Source: Pareuzebyella sediminis
GTDB lineage: Bacteria > Bacteroidota > Bacteroidia > Flavobacteriales > Flavobacteriaceae
NCBI RefSeq assembly: GCF_008367235.1
Contig: NZ_VTZS01000003.1
Coordinates: 372,001-436,000, forward strand
Direction of reading: 5' to 3'
DNA: 64,000 bases
Position numbers and translations under genes: made by a program. How positions within the stretch are numbered: the stretch's first letter is position 1; every line of letters begins with the position of its first letter. Positions 45,766-55,321 of the stretch are shown piece after piece. The notes beneath the pieces were generated by a model, which did not search any database, was not told the DNA's origin, and saw nothing but the letters and a program-made list of their open reading frames with translations.

Positions 45766-47334
45766 TTATTTTAGCTCAATTTGCTCAATACCTCCGTAAT
45801 CTTTACCCCTGATGGCCTCAAAATCTTCAATCAGCTCTTGCAGCCTTTCTGGGTTTTCTTTCGCCAGGTTATTGGTTTGACCAAGATCTTTGCTAAGGTC
45901 GTACAGCTGATATTGATCAGAATTTCCCACTTCGATGTTAACCGACTCTAATAAGGCAGGCCCCTTATAAGGGGGTATGAGCACCCAATTTCCTTTTCGG
46001 AAAGCTGTTCTTGAAGTGGCTTCGAGTACTAGCGCATCACGGCCATTTTCACTTTCCCCCAATAGTACGTTGGTCAGAGGCTGGCTGTCATCGCCCCTTG
46101 CGCTACTTCCGACCAATTCAGCCAAAGAAGATAGCAGGTCTAGCTGTGATATCAGGGCGTTCGAAACCATGGGTTCTATTTGACCTTTCCAATATGCAAA
46201 GAAAGGAACCCTTGTGCCCGCATCGAACAAACTGTATTTTCCACCTCGAAGCGGCCCTTTCGGGTTATGGTCTCCCAATTTTTCAACGGCATCGTCGTAA
46301 TAACCATCATTGAGAACAGGCCCGTTATCACTCGAAAAAATAATCAAAGTATTTTCCAAAATGCCCTCATTTTGCAATGTTTTTACGAACTCTCCGACAC
46401 ACCAATCTGCCTCTACGATTACATCGCCTCGCGGACCCATTCCGGAAGACCCTACAAACCTGGGATGTGGTGTGCGCGGCACATGAGGTTGTTGTAACGC
46501 ATAGTAAAGAAAAAAAGGTTCGTCCTTATGTTGCCTAATATATTCTTGAGCTTCGTTCAAAAAATAATCGGCCATATCTTCATCGACCCATTTGGCCGCC
46601 TCGCCCCCTTTCATGAATCCTATTCTCGGAATACCATTCACAATACTGTTATTATGCCCGTGGTGCCATTTCATTTTCAAAAGCTCCGGATTGTCTTTCC
46701 CTGTAGGTTCCCCTGGAAAATTATTGCTATAGTCAACCTGAATGGGGTCCGCCGGATCTAAATTGACCACATGGCCATTCTCAATATAAACTGTCGGCAC
46801 TCGGTCTTGCGTAGCGGCCAGTATATGACTATAATCAAAGCCAACCTCATTCGGGCCAGGTGTTATCTTTTGGTTCCAATCTACATTACCGTTACCAAGG
46901 CCTAAATGCCATTTGCCCACAATACCCGTGAAGTATCCTTGATTCTTTAGGATTTTCGGTATGGTGATTTGTGACGTATCGATAATCAATGGAGCCGTGC
47001 CAGGTAATATTTTTGCGTTTTTATTACGCCATGGATAAACACCTGTAAGCAAGGCATAGCGACTCGGGGTACAAGTAGCCGATGAAGCATAACCGTTGAT
47101 AAACCGAACCCCACCATTGGCCAACTTGTCAAGATTTGGAGTCTTAAGTTCCGTGGCCCCATAAGCTCCAAGTTCGCCATACCCTAAATCATCGGCATAA
47201 ATAATAACGATATTGGGTTTTTTAGTATCATTATCGGCTACGGCCTCTTTCGATTTTTTACCGTTTTGACACGAAGTCAATATACATAGGACAAAACAGA
47301 GAAAGTATAAATGGAGTGATTGATGTTTTTTCAT
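45766..47334 (-). CDS. Sulfatase (S1 family) lipoprotein
   Basis: About 522 residues. Lipoprotein signal (FLCFVLCILTSC) then the S1 sulfatase fold. NIVIIYADDLGYGELGAYG supplies the calcium-site Asp pair. The formylglycine motif is CTPSRYALLTG, and HLGLGNG and SSDNGP are further active-site segments. It removes sulfate esters from carbohydrates. Maturation needs a formylglycine-generating enzyme encoded elsewhere. An upstream frame extension to 47571 lacks a signal peptide, so ATG 47334 is the start. Convergent with eda, which could process the freed galactose-type sugar. Confidence 0.9.
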   Translation of the reverse strand: MKKHQSLHLYFLCFVLCILTSCQNGKKSKEAVADNDTKKPNIVIIYADDLGYGELGAYGATELKTPNLDKLANGGVRFINGYASSATCTPSRYALLTGVYPWRNKNAKILPGTAPLIIDTSQITIPKILKNQGYFTGIVGKWHLGLGNGNVDWNQKITPGPNEVGFDYSHILAATQDRVPTVYIENGHVVNLDPADPIQVDYSNNFPGEPTGKDNPELLKMKWHHGHNNSIVNGIPRIGFMKGGEAAKWVDEDMADYFLNEAQEYIRQHKDEPFFLYYALQQPHVPRTPHPRFVGSSGMGPRGDVIVEADWCVGEFVKTLQNEGILENTLIIFSSDNGPVLNDGYYDDAVEKLGDHNPKGPLRGGKYSLFDAGTRVPFFAYWKGQIEPMVSNALISQLDLLSSLAELVGSSARGDDSQPLTNVLLGESENGRDALVLEATSRTAFRKGNWVLIPPYKGPALLESVNIEVGNSDQYQLYDLSKDLGQTNNLAKENPERLQELIEDFEAIRGKDYGGIEQIELK

Positions 47335-47698
47335 GATGCTTGTTGACAATTTTTTCCTGAACTTCCATTTAGGGCGTTCGTTTTTCAAATCTAACTGAAA
47401 ATTATCTTTTACAAAACTTAATCCTAATTTGCAAAGGCGGCCAAGATTGCAATGACCGTAGGCCCGAATAGAAAATGAATGTATACGGGCTAACTTTCCC
47501 TGGTTTATTTTTACTTTCCTGTACCAATAACGGCGTTTCGGATTGCACAAGCTACCTTTTGAATACCGCAATTTTGAAGGTTAAGGTTCAGCAAGGCTGT
47601 TAGAATTCCAGCACATAAGTAACCGCTGTCATGTGCCAAAAGACATTGTTCTTATCTGCCATAGCGTCTCAAATGTGTCCTCGTATTCCAATAAAATC
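47335..47698. other. Gene-free region upstream of the sulfatase
   Basis: 364 bases between the serine hydrolase stop and the sulfatase start. No ORF, clear terminator or exact consensus promoter seen; TAAGTTTTG on the minus strand near 47.42 kb is only an approximate -7 box. Confidence 0.5.
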
Positions 47699-49234
47699 CT
47701 ATTCTCTCTTATAGGGCCTAATTTCCTCAAAAAAGAAATCGTCATTGGGCACATCAAAATCAAAACCGGTGACCTTCAAATCACTGTCTGAATTAATTTT
47801 TATGGTACCAAAATCAAACCATGCCTGCGGAAAATCCCAATGAATTTCCCAAACGTCATAATGCCAATGGGTAAGTGTTGCGGATAGTAATGGATAGTGC
47901 TCAAAGGTCAAACGCAATTGACCTTTTTCCTCAATTATTTCAATTTCTCCGCACATATTCGACATATACTTCCCGATAAAATTTTGGGGGGAGATAATGG
48001 GATTCGTATTAAGCGCTCTTTTAGCCCTACGGTCGGCGACACGTGTATCTTCTCGCGCGGCTTTATGATATCTTTTTAACAGGTCAGCCGACCAATCTTT
48101 GGTTTCAATTCCCAGAAAAGTATCTATGGCATAATAGGTGGCAGCCATTATCGGGCTATTTGGGCCATTGGTCAACACTATCACACCGAGATTCTCGTCT
48201 GGAATAAGTGTAAGTGCGGTAATCATACCATCATATCCGCCTGTATGCCCTACTTTCAGTCTACAATGATAATCACTCAGACCCCAACCTAACCCGTAAG
48301 CGCTGAAATGTCTGTTGAAATCATTTGAAGATGTATGGTCTATTAGGTGATTATTATGTGGGGTCCATACCATATTTCTAGTGCTTGTGGTCAATAAGGT
48401 GTCTCCTTCAAGAATACCATTATTCAAATTGAAAATCATCCATTTTGAAAGATCCTCGACGCTTGATATCAGCCCTCCAGTGGAAGCCACATTATCCCAA
48501 TTTACCCAAGGAATAACTTCATTTTTATCGTTCCTTCGGATATGCGGCGAAGCATAATTCCCTTTCTGGGAAAGGTTTTTGATGGAGGTCAGCGTTCGGT
48601 CCATTTGAAGAGGAATCAGAATACGTTCCCTCACATTTTCAGCCCAGCTTTTCCCTGTGATGGATTCGATCAATTCTCCTGCGGTAATGTACATAAGATT
48701 CGAATACCCATAGCCGGCCCTAAACTCATAAGCCTGGGGCACATATTTAATTCTTTTGACGATTTCCTTAGTGGAGAAATCGGCTTTATACCAAATATTA
48801 TCTCCACTGAACGTACCCAAACCACTTCGATGACTCAAAATATCCCTAATGGTCATATGGTCGCTTACCCAAGAATCGTACATTGCGAAATAGGGCAGGT
48901 ACTTTTTTACCTTATCATTCCAATCTAACTTTCCTTCCTGTACCAACATACCTATCAGGGCCGAGGTAAATGCCTTTGAATTAGAGGCTATGGCATACAA
49001 GGTATGCGCGTTGGGTTTTTCGTTTTTACCAACCTCCAACACCCCGTAATTACCGGTAAAAACCAATTCTCCATCCTTTACGATTCCTATAACAGCACTG
49101 GGAACGTCCCAATCCTTGACCATTTGAACATAATAGCGGTCAAGGGCGTCGAAATCGACATTCAATTTCTTTTGTGAAAAAGTTTCTACTGACAGCAGCA
49201 GGAAGGAGCAGATAAGTAGTATAGCGTTCTTCAT
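47699..49234 (-). CDS. Exported serine hydrolase, beta-lactamase/class C family
   Basis: About 511 residues. Signal peptide (KNAILLICSFLLLSVETFSQ) and a class C beta-lactamase-like domain follow. The SxxK nucleophile is in AIASNSKAFTSALIG, with the Tyr motif in FRAGYGYSNLMY and the third element in KVGHTGGYDGM. The C-terminal 110 residues form a beta-barrel lipocalin-like extension (DUF3471 type). Such enzymes are D-aminopeptidases or esterases rather than resistance enzymes. The longer ORF from 49276 lacks a signal, so ATG 49234 is used. Confidence 0.87.
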   Translation of the reverse strand: MKNAILLICSFLLLSVETFSQKKLNVDFDALDRYYVQMVKDWDVPSAVIGIVKDGELVFTGNYGVLEVGKNEKPNAHTLYAIASNSKAFTSALIGMLVQEGKLDWNDKVKKYLPYFAMYDSWVSDHMTIRDILSHRSGLGTFSGDNIWYKADFSTKEIVKRIKYVPQAYEFRAGYGYSNLMYITAGELIESITGKSWAENVRERILIPLQMDRTLTSIKNLSQKGNYASPHIRRNDKNEVIPWVNWDNVASTGGLISSVEDLSKWMIFNLNNGILEGDTLLTTSTRNMVWTPHNNHLIDHTSSNDFNRHFSAYGLGWGLSDYHCRLKVGHTGGYDGMITALTLIPDENLGVIVLTNGPNSPIMAATYYAIDTFLGIETKDWSADLLKRYHKAAREDTRVADRRAKRALNTNPIISPQNFIGKYMSNMCGEIEIIEEKGQLRLTFEHYPLLSATLTHWHYDVWEIHWDFPQAWFDFGTIKINSDSDLKVTGFDFDVPNDDFFFEEIRPYKRE

Positions 49235-49760
49235 AATGTAGCCAATTAAGTATTTCCATTCCATATGGAAGGCCAAGTGGGCACCTAGTAAATGTACAAA
49301 AAATCAGTGCCGCAAACTTTGATAAGGGTGCCGGAGCCCTATAAATGATTAAGAAGAAAATAAACCCGTAATTTAAGAACCCGACCGACCTCAAACTAGG
49401 TTTTCAGCACAATAAGGTCGGAAAAAGTGTGCCAGTGTTCCGAAAAAGAGATAGTTTGAGCGCTTTGAAATCGGTTTGAAGTTTCTACAAGATCTCGCCT
49501 CTTTTTTTATAAACAAGACAAGGTACATTGGGGGAATCCCCAAAACTTAATAGGATTATATCGATGAAATATTTGCAGTTTTACAGTGTGTCAACTCCTT
49601 ATTTGTCAATATTTATAGGTCCCCTTTTGGAATTTGACAAAACAAATTAAAGGGTGAAGAGAGTCTATAGTAGCGATAAAATTAAGATGTACTTTTAAGG
49701 TTTATTAGCTTAAACATTATACTCCGTAAAGAAGGCGTATACCCAAATAAAAAACAGTAA
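49235..49760. other. Gene-free divergent region before the glucosidase
   Basis: About 526 bases. Contains a small palindrome (TTGGGGGAATCCCCAA near 49.54 kb) and AT-rich sequence. No supported ORF. It should hold divergent promoters for the serine hydrolase and the glucosidase; none matches the consensus closely. Confidence 0.45.
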
Positions 49761-52406
49761 ATGGTTCAAAACGGGATAGAAGCACAGCGATTAGCGGTAT
49801 CCAAAAATTACAAAAATTGGAAAAAATGGGGCCCCTATTTAGCGGAAAGACAATGGGGAACCGTTCGGGAAGATTATAGTACACATGGACAAGCTTGGGA
49901 TTTTGTCGATCATGAAAAAGCCCGTAGCAATGCGTACCGATGGGGTGAAGAAGGTATCGCGGGCTTCTGCGACGCAAGGGAAATCTTGTGTCTTGCCCCT
50001 GCCTTTTGGAATGGAAAAGACCCCATCTTGAAAGAGCGCTTGTTCGGACTTACCAATAATCAGGGCAATCACGGAGAGGATGTTAAGGATCTCTATTTTC
50101 ATCAAGTGTCTTCACCTACACATTCGTATTGCAAATACCTCTATAAATATCCCCATAGGGCGTTTCCTTATGAAATGCTGGTCGAGAAGAACCAACGTAG
50201 CCGCGAAGAACCTGAATATGAATTATTAGATACCAATGCCTTTAAGAATAATGCCTATTTCGATTGCTATATCGAATATGCCAAGGCAGATGTAGATGAC
50301 ATTCTTATGAGGGTCACCATTGTCAATCGAGGGTCTAAATCGTCCATGATCCATGTGCTACCCCATCTTTGGTTTCGAAATTTTTGGAAACATAACAAGC
50401 GGTTTTCAAGGCCTTCAATGAGCGCTATCGCCGATGATTGTGTACTATCTCGAAGTACTAGAAACGGACGGTACTACCTATACCATCAAAAAGGCCAACA
50501 GCTTTTTTGTGAAAACGAAACCAACAACGAACGCATTTATAATGTTGCCAACGAAGTGGATTACGTCAAAGACGGTATCAATGATTTTGTCATTGACCAT
50601 AAACCAAGTGTCAATCCTGATAAAAAAGGGTCAAAATTCGCTGTATGGCATAAGTTCAGATTAAAGGCAGGCCAAGAAAAAACAATAAAGGTACGTCTTA
50701 GCAAGAAAAAATTACCGACGCCCTTTACCGATTTTGACGAAATATTCGACAACCGAATCAAGGAATGCGAAGCATTTTACAACGAAACGCTATACGAAAG
50801 TATGCCCGAAGCCCATAGAACCATAGCCAAACGTGCATTTTCAGGCTTACTATGGACGAAGCAATTCTATTACTATGACGTTTTCAAATGGCTTTTTGGC
50901 GGGCCGGGTGAACCATCTCCATATCGCTATAGTCCGCGAAATCATAGTTGGCAACATCTGACCAATCGCCATGTCATCTCCATGCCTGATAAATGGGAGT
51001 ACCCTTGGTATGCAGCATGGGACCTCGCATTTCATACCGCTTCATTTGCCGAGATTGACCCATATTTCGCCAAAGAGCAATTATTACTGGTACTTCGCGA
51101 AAATTATATGCATCCCAATGGTCAAATCCCCGCTTACGAATGGAACTTCAGCGATGTTAACCCACCCGTACATTCATGGGCGGTTTGGACGGTATATCAA
51201 AAAGACAAGAAATGTAGTGGGGTAGGTGACAATGCTTTTTTGGAAAAGGCGTTCCAAAAACTACTTATCAATTTCACTTGGTGGGTCAACCAGAAAGATA
51301 AGCATGGCACCGATCTTTTTGAAGGTGGATTTTTAGGTCTTGATAACATTGGGGTCTTTGACAGAAACCATATGCCCCCAGGTATAACCAGAATGCAGCA
51401 GGCAGATGCCACCAGTTGGATGGCCATGTTTACACTTAATATGCTACGCATGTCTTTGGAATTGGCAAAAACGAACGGAGCTTATGAGGAAGCAGCGGCC
51501 AAATTTTTCAGACATTTTTTGAACATCGCTTGGGCCATGCACCACATCGGAAAAAAAGACATCTCCCTTTGGGACGATGAGGACAATTTTTATTACGATG
51601 TCGTAGAAATGTCAAGTGGTATGACCGATAGGTTAAAGGTGCGTTCCCTCGTTGGGATTATACCAATGTTCGCAGTCGAAATTATACATAAAGATCTTTT
51701 TGAGCAGTTAAAGGAATTCAAAATCAGGGCCGCCGAAATTGTAAGGACCCGACCCGATCTTGCTTCGTTGATCTCACGTATCGAAGAGGCCAATCCCCAT
51801 GGAAAATACCTCTTTTCCATTATGCGGGGATTTCGGCTGGAACATCTTTTAAAAAGGCTTTTGGACGAGAACGAATTTTTGTCGGATTTCGGTATTCGGT
51901 CCCTTTCCAAACATCACAAAGAACATCCTTTCGTTTTCGAATATCACGGGCACCATAGAATTCAATATGAACCCGGAGAGAGCAGTTCAAGCATGTTCGG
52001 TGGAAACTCGAATTGGCGGGGACCTATTTGGATGCCCCTGAATTACATGATTATTCAATCTCTTCGTAAATATTACAGGTATTATGGCCCTACATACGTT
52101 TACGAATTTCCTACGGGTTCGGGAATTAAAATGAACCTCAAAGAAATTGCCCATGAACTGAGCAAGAGACTCATTACCCTTTTTGAACGTAACGACGAGG
52201 GTAAATTTCAATATCATTCAGATGACCCCAACAACCTTTTTACAAAAGACGAACATTTTAGAAACCAACATCTTTTTTACGAATTTTTTGATGGCGATAC
52301 CGGAAAAGGATTAGGAGCCTCGCATCAAACAGGATGGACTGCCTTGATCGCCAACCTTATCATGGAAATCCAAGAGGAAAATGAAGAGGAGGCAGAGAAA
52401 AAATAA
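49761..52406 (+). CDS. GH63-type glucosidase (MGH1C-like)
   Basis: An 881-residue cytoplasmic protein with no signal peptide. It has an N-terminal beta-sandwich (about 1-330) and an (alpha/alpha)6 barrel. The barrel shows the family landmarks WDLAFHTASFAEIDPYFAK near residue 423 and GGNSNWRGPIWMPLNY near 750, where catalytic acid and base lie. Bacterial members act on alpha-glucosyl compounds such as mannosyl- or glucosylglycerate, or on glucosides of unknown origin. The substrate here is unknown. It stands alone, 98 bases upstream of the DUF1080 lipoprotein, and co-transcription is possible. Confidence 0.85.
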   Translation: MVQNGIEAQRLAVSKNYKNWKKWGPYLAERQWGTVREDYSTHGQAWDFVDHEKARSNAYRWGEEGIAGFCDAREILCLAPAFWNGKDPILKERLFGLTNNQGNHGEDVKDLYFHQVSSPTHSYCKYLYKYPHRAFPYEMLVEKNQRSREEPEYELLDTNAFKNNAYFDCYIEYAKADVDDILMRVTIVNRGSKSSMIHVLPHLWFRNFWKHNKRFSRPSMSAIADDCVLSRSTRNGRYYLYHQKGQQLFCENETNNERIYNVANEVDYVKDGINDFVIDHKPSVNPDKKGSKFAVWHKFRLKAGQEKTIKVRLSKKKLPTPFTDFDEIFDNRIKECEAFYNETLYESMPEAHRTIAKRAFSGLLWTKQFYYYDVFKWLFGGPGEPSPYRYSPRNHSWQHLTNRHVISMPDKWEYPWYAAWDLAFHTASFAEIDPYFAKEQLLLVLRENYMHPNGQIPAYEWNFSDVNPPVHSWAVWTVYQKDKKCSGVGDNAFLEKAFQKLLINFTWWVNQKDKHGTDLFEGGFLGLDNIGVFDRNHMPPGITRMQQADATSWMAMFTLNMLRMSLELAKTNGAYEEAAAKFFRHFLNIAWAMHHIGKKDISLWDDEDNFYYDVVEMSSGMTDRLKVRSLVGIIPMFAVEIIHKDLFEQLKEFKIRAAEIVRTRPDLASLISRIEEANPHGKYLFSIMRGFRLEHLLKRLLDENEFLSDFGIRSLSKHHKEHPFVFEYHGHHRIQYEPGESSSSMFGGNSNWRGPIWMPLNYMIIQSLRKYYRYYGPTYVYEFPTGSGIKMNLKEIAHELSKRLITLFERNDEGKFQYHSDDPNNLFTKDEHFRNQHLFYEFFDGDTGKGLGASHQTGWTALIANLIMEIQEENEEEAEKK

Positions 52407-52504
52407 TCTATACTGACGTTGATGATTCATTGCCTTCTTCGTGATTGCTACAAAGCTTCGAGAATACGCAATTATGTGTATCTTTCTGGAAATTTTAGTT
52501 CGCC

Positions 52505-53392
52505 ATGAAACCATCCACAAAAATATTTTCTGGGGCCCGCGTGGCCGCATTTATACTTGTAACCGCCTTTTTATTAAAAGCGTGCAAGCAGCCCTCTAAC
52601 GACACTAGCGAAAAAGAAGAATGGATTACCTTATTTGACGGATCTAACATGAATCAATGGACCCCAAAGTTTGCGGGTTATAAATTAGGGGAAAACTATA
52701 AAAATCGGTTTCAAGTCAAAGACAGCCTTCTGAGCGTTCGCTACGCCAAAAAAGATACTTTTAAAGAAGATTTTGGACATCTTTATTACAACAAAAAGTT
52801 CTCCTACTATCGCCTTAAAGCTGTTTATCGTTTTGTGGGCGATCAACAAACCAACGGACCAGGGTGGGCCTTTCGAAACAATGGTTTGATGCTACATTGT
52901 CAAGACCCCAAAACTTTAGGCCTAGACCAAGATTTTCCGATTTCACTTGAACTTCAATTATTGGGCGGAGATGGTGAACACGAACGAACGAACGCCAATT
53001 TATGTACCCCAGGAACAAATGTGGTGCTTGGTGATACGTTGTTCACCCCCCATTGTATAAATTCTACATCAAAGACTTATCCAGGCGATCAGTGGGTCGA
53101 AGTTGAGGCCCTTGTGCTCGGCGACTCCCTTATTCAACATATTTTAGAGGACAAGGTCGTTATGGAATATCGAAATCCAACCATTGGCGGGGGCAATGTA
53201 GGTGGTTATCAAGAAGCTGTATATGAAGAAGGAAAACCGGTCAAAGAGGGGTACATATCCATACAGGCGGAGACGCATCCTATCGACTTTAAGTCCATAG
53301 AACTATTGAACCTCTGTGGATGTATGGACAAAGAAGCGAAAAACTACAAATCGTATTACGTTAAAGCCGACAATACTACTTGCGTGTATTAA
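52505..53392 (+). CDS. DUF1080 (3-keto-disaccharide hydrolase-like) lipoprotein
   Basis: A 295-residue exported protein with a lipobox near residue 27 (LLKAC). The DUF1080 beta-sandwich starts EEWITLFDGSNMNQWTP and continues to YISIQAETHPIDFKSIELL. Characterised members cleave 3-keto-glycosides. After the domain there is a short Cys-bearing module (CGCMDKEAKNYKSYY...CVY). It resembles the GC-x-D...A-x-NY...C repeat found on many flavobacterial secreted proteins and may bind metal or mediate attachment. Keto-sugar chemistry would fit the ThuA-like gene at 55.3 kb. Confidence 0.84.
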   Translation: MKPSTKIFSGARVAAFILVTAFLLKACKQPSNDTSEKEEWITLFDGSNMNQWTPKFAGYKLGENYKNRFQVKDSLLSVRYAKKDTFKEDFGHLYYNKKFSYYRLKAVYRFVGDQQTNGPGWAFRNNGLMLHCQDPKTLGLDQDFPISLELQLLGGDGEHERTNANLCTPGTNVVLGDTLFTPHCINSTSKTYPGDQWVEVEALVLGDSLIQHILEDKVVMEYRNPTIGGGNVGGYQEAVYEEGKPVKEGYISIQAETHPIDFKSIELLNLCGCMDKEAKNYKSYYVKADNTTCVY

Positions 53393-53408
53393 GCTTTCAA
53401 ACGCACCC

Positions 53409-54821
53409 TCATTCCGGGTTAATAAAATCTTTTCGTAAACGAACCGGGGTTTTAGGAACCTTGTTAATCAATTTCTTTTTACCATTTTTACCGCCCTTCT
53501 TAATAAGTTCAAAAGCATCGTAAAGAGTTCCTAAAGGCGTATACGCCCCATATGTTATCTTGTCCTTCGAAACTGTTATGATTTGAAAAAGCTGGGTATA
53601 TTCTCCCCTGCGAACCATCCATTCTTGGTCCTGTGATTCATACATTTTGGGGCCGCTTACCGATACTGCATACACGGTACCAGCGTCATTAACCTTGGTA
53701 AGGCCTTTACCTTCGTTTTCAATATACCCTCTGGCATAGGTATGGTCGTGTCCTTGCAGTACCAAATCTACCTTGTACTTGTCAATTAAGGGTTTCAGGG
53801 CTTCCCTAAGCTCTTTATTATCTCTTCCTACGGCGGTCGAATAGATCGGATAATGCATGGTTATAGCAGTCCATTTCTTTGTGTTCGCATTTAGCACCGA
53901 ATCCAACCATTGGGTTTGGGCCACGCGGGCTTCCTTGCTTTCATCAAAGCCTTCTGCGTCTATGGAAATCAACTTCATGTCTTGGTACTCTAAAGCGTAG
54001 CACGTTTCCTTCAACGCCTCAATTGGGCCATTTTCAGGCAATGTAAACTGGGGTCTCCATAAAGCAGACAATACACCATCACGGTACTCATGATTTCCCG
54101 GGGTCATTACACTAGGTACTGTGGCATGTATAAAACTTCCCGCATAAAACCACTCGCCCCATTCGAGGTTTGCATCCCGGTCATTAATCAAATCCCCCGC
54201 ATGGAGCATAAAATTTACCTCAGGAAACTGTCTGTACGAATTTCGAATAACCCTTGACCACATCGATTTGACATTATTTTGGGCATCGCCAAAATAGATG
54301 AAGCTAAAAGGCTTTTCCATATCGGTATAGGCGGTAGTATATTGAAACCACTCGCTCCAATAACTATCATCGTTCGCTCCACTCCCTACCCGATATACAT
54401 ATGTCGTATGTGGTTGGAGGCCAGTAACCAAAGCTGAATGGTACGTCGCTTTTACCAAGGGTTCTCTTCGGTTCTGGTTTTCAAACTTTTCCGAAGTCGC
54501 TTTTATGGTACGTACACCGTCAAGTAAAAATTCTGGACCGTCGGTTGCCATTGCAATCTGCACCTCGCCATTGTCAACCTGTTGTTCCGTACGCCAATTA
54601 ACGGCAAAACTATGGGCCGGATCCACCGTTAAATTCGCAATGACCCTGTCGGGCGTCTTCGAGGGAAAAAGCAATTTATGCGGCACAAGGGAATCATGCT
54701 CAGCGTAATGGGAATGATTCGGAACGTAATGCGAATGTGTGTGGGATTCTTCTTGTGCTCTACCAAAAGTAAAAATTGAAATAACCAAAAATAGGGTATA
54801 GTATAAGCTGTGTCTGAACAT
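53409..54821 (-). CDS. Purple-acid-phosphatase-like metallophosphoesterase
   Basis: A 470-residue secreted enzyme with a signal peptide ending near residue 22 (FTFGRAQ). A His-rich stretch (HTHSHYVPNHSHYAEH) precedes a fibronectin-like domain (about 60-165). The dinuclear metal site is complete: YFGDAQNN, LHAGDLINDRD, TPGNHEYRDG, ITMHYPIYST and LQGHDHTYARG. It hydrolyses phosphomonoesters outside the cytoplasm, probably for phosphate supply. The N-terminal His run may bind metal. Convergent with the DUF1080 gene, with no obvious operon. Confidence 0.9.
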   Translation of the reverse strand: MFRHSLYYTLFLVISIFTFGRAQEESHTHSHYVPNHSHYAEHDSLVPHKLLFPSKTPDRVIANLTVDPAHSFAVNWRTEQQVDNGEVQIAMATDGPEFLLDGVRTIKATSEKFENQNRREPLVKATYHSALVTGLQPHTTYVYRVGSGANDDSYWSEWFQYTTAYTDMEKPFSFIYFGDAQNNVKSMWSRVIRNSYRQFPEVNFMLHAGDLINDRDANLEWGEWFYAGSFIHATVPSVMTPGNHEYRDGVLSALWRPQFTLPENGPIEALKETCYALEYQDMKLISIDAEGFDESKEARVAQTQWLDSVLNANTKKWTAITMHYPIYSTAVGRDNKELREALKPLIDKYKVDLVLQGHDHTYARGYIENEGKGLTKVNDAGTVYAVSVSGPKMYESQDQEWMVRRGEYTQLFQIITVSKDKITYGAYTPLGTLYDAFELIKKGGKNGKKKLINKVPKTPVRLRKDFINPE

Positions 54822-55097
54822 AGTATATTATAGTGTAGAATATTTAATGCATTCAAAGCTATTGTTTACTTCAATCAAAAACAACATTGCAGGGTTATTC
54901 CAATAAAAAATCTCAATCCATAGCATGAAGCACGGAATCACGTAATTAATTGCAATCTCAAGAAAGTCCCAAAAATCAAGTGCTGAAATACTGAAAATGA
55001 ACGCTTTGGTGCACTTTTAATGGTTTTAATCTTAAGGTCTTCATGAAAACCTCTGTTATATCTTTGAATAATAATTCCTCTTGCCATAGATTCAAGA

Positions 55098-55265
55098 TTA
55101 GCTTAGGACCCTCGTCCCATCCACAGGCCAAGCAATTGCAAGTCGACCTGTATCTATACGTATCTCGGTATCATTTTCGTTCAGATTTTTAGGCAATAGG
55201 ACTTCTATCTGCCCCCGTACCAAAAAGGCAAAAAACAAGAATATTATAACCAACGCTTTTTTCAT
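55098..55265 (-). CDS. Short predicted secreted peptide, uncertain
   Basis: A 55-codon ORF from ATG at 55265 with a good signal-peptide shape (KKALVIIFLFFAFLVRGQ), then about 37 residues containing RIDTGRLAIAWPVDG. It sits alone in a 500-base gap between ThuA and the phosphatase. The sequence past the stop does not continue in any frame, so a truncated secreted protein is as likely as a true peptide. The rest of the gap (54.82-55.10 kb) shows nothing. Confidence 0.35.
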   Translation of the reverse strand: MKKALVIIFLFFAFLVRGQIEVLLPKNLNENDTEIRIDTGRLAIAWPVDGTRVLS

Positions 55266-55321
55266 TAAACTGACTTCTTGAAATTACAGGATCCTTGAAA
55301 TGGAGGGCCAAAATACCTTCG

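Noticed and set aside
47335-47571. N-terminal extension of the sulfatase to 47571
   Set aside because: The extension is basic and without family similarity, and it would bury the lipoprotein signal peptide that begins at ATG 47334.
49526-49548. Palindrome TTGGGGGAATCCCCAA as a terminator or operator
   Set aside because: No T-run follows, and a single short palindrome without a second copy is not enough to call a regulatory site.
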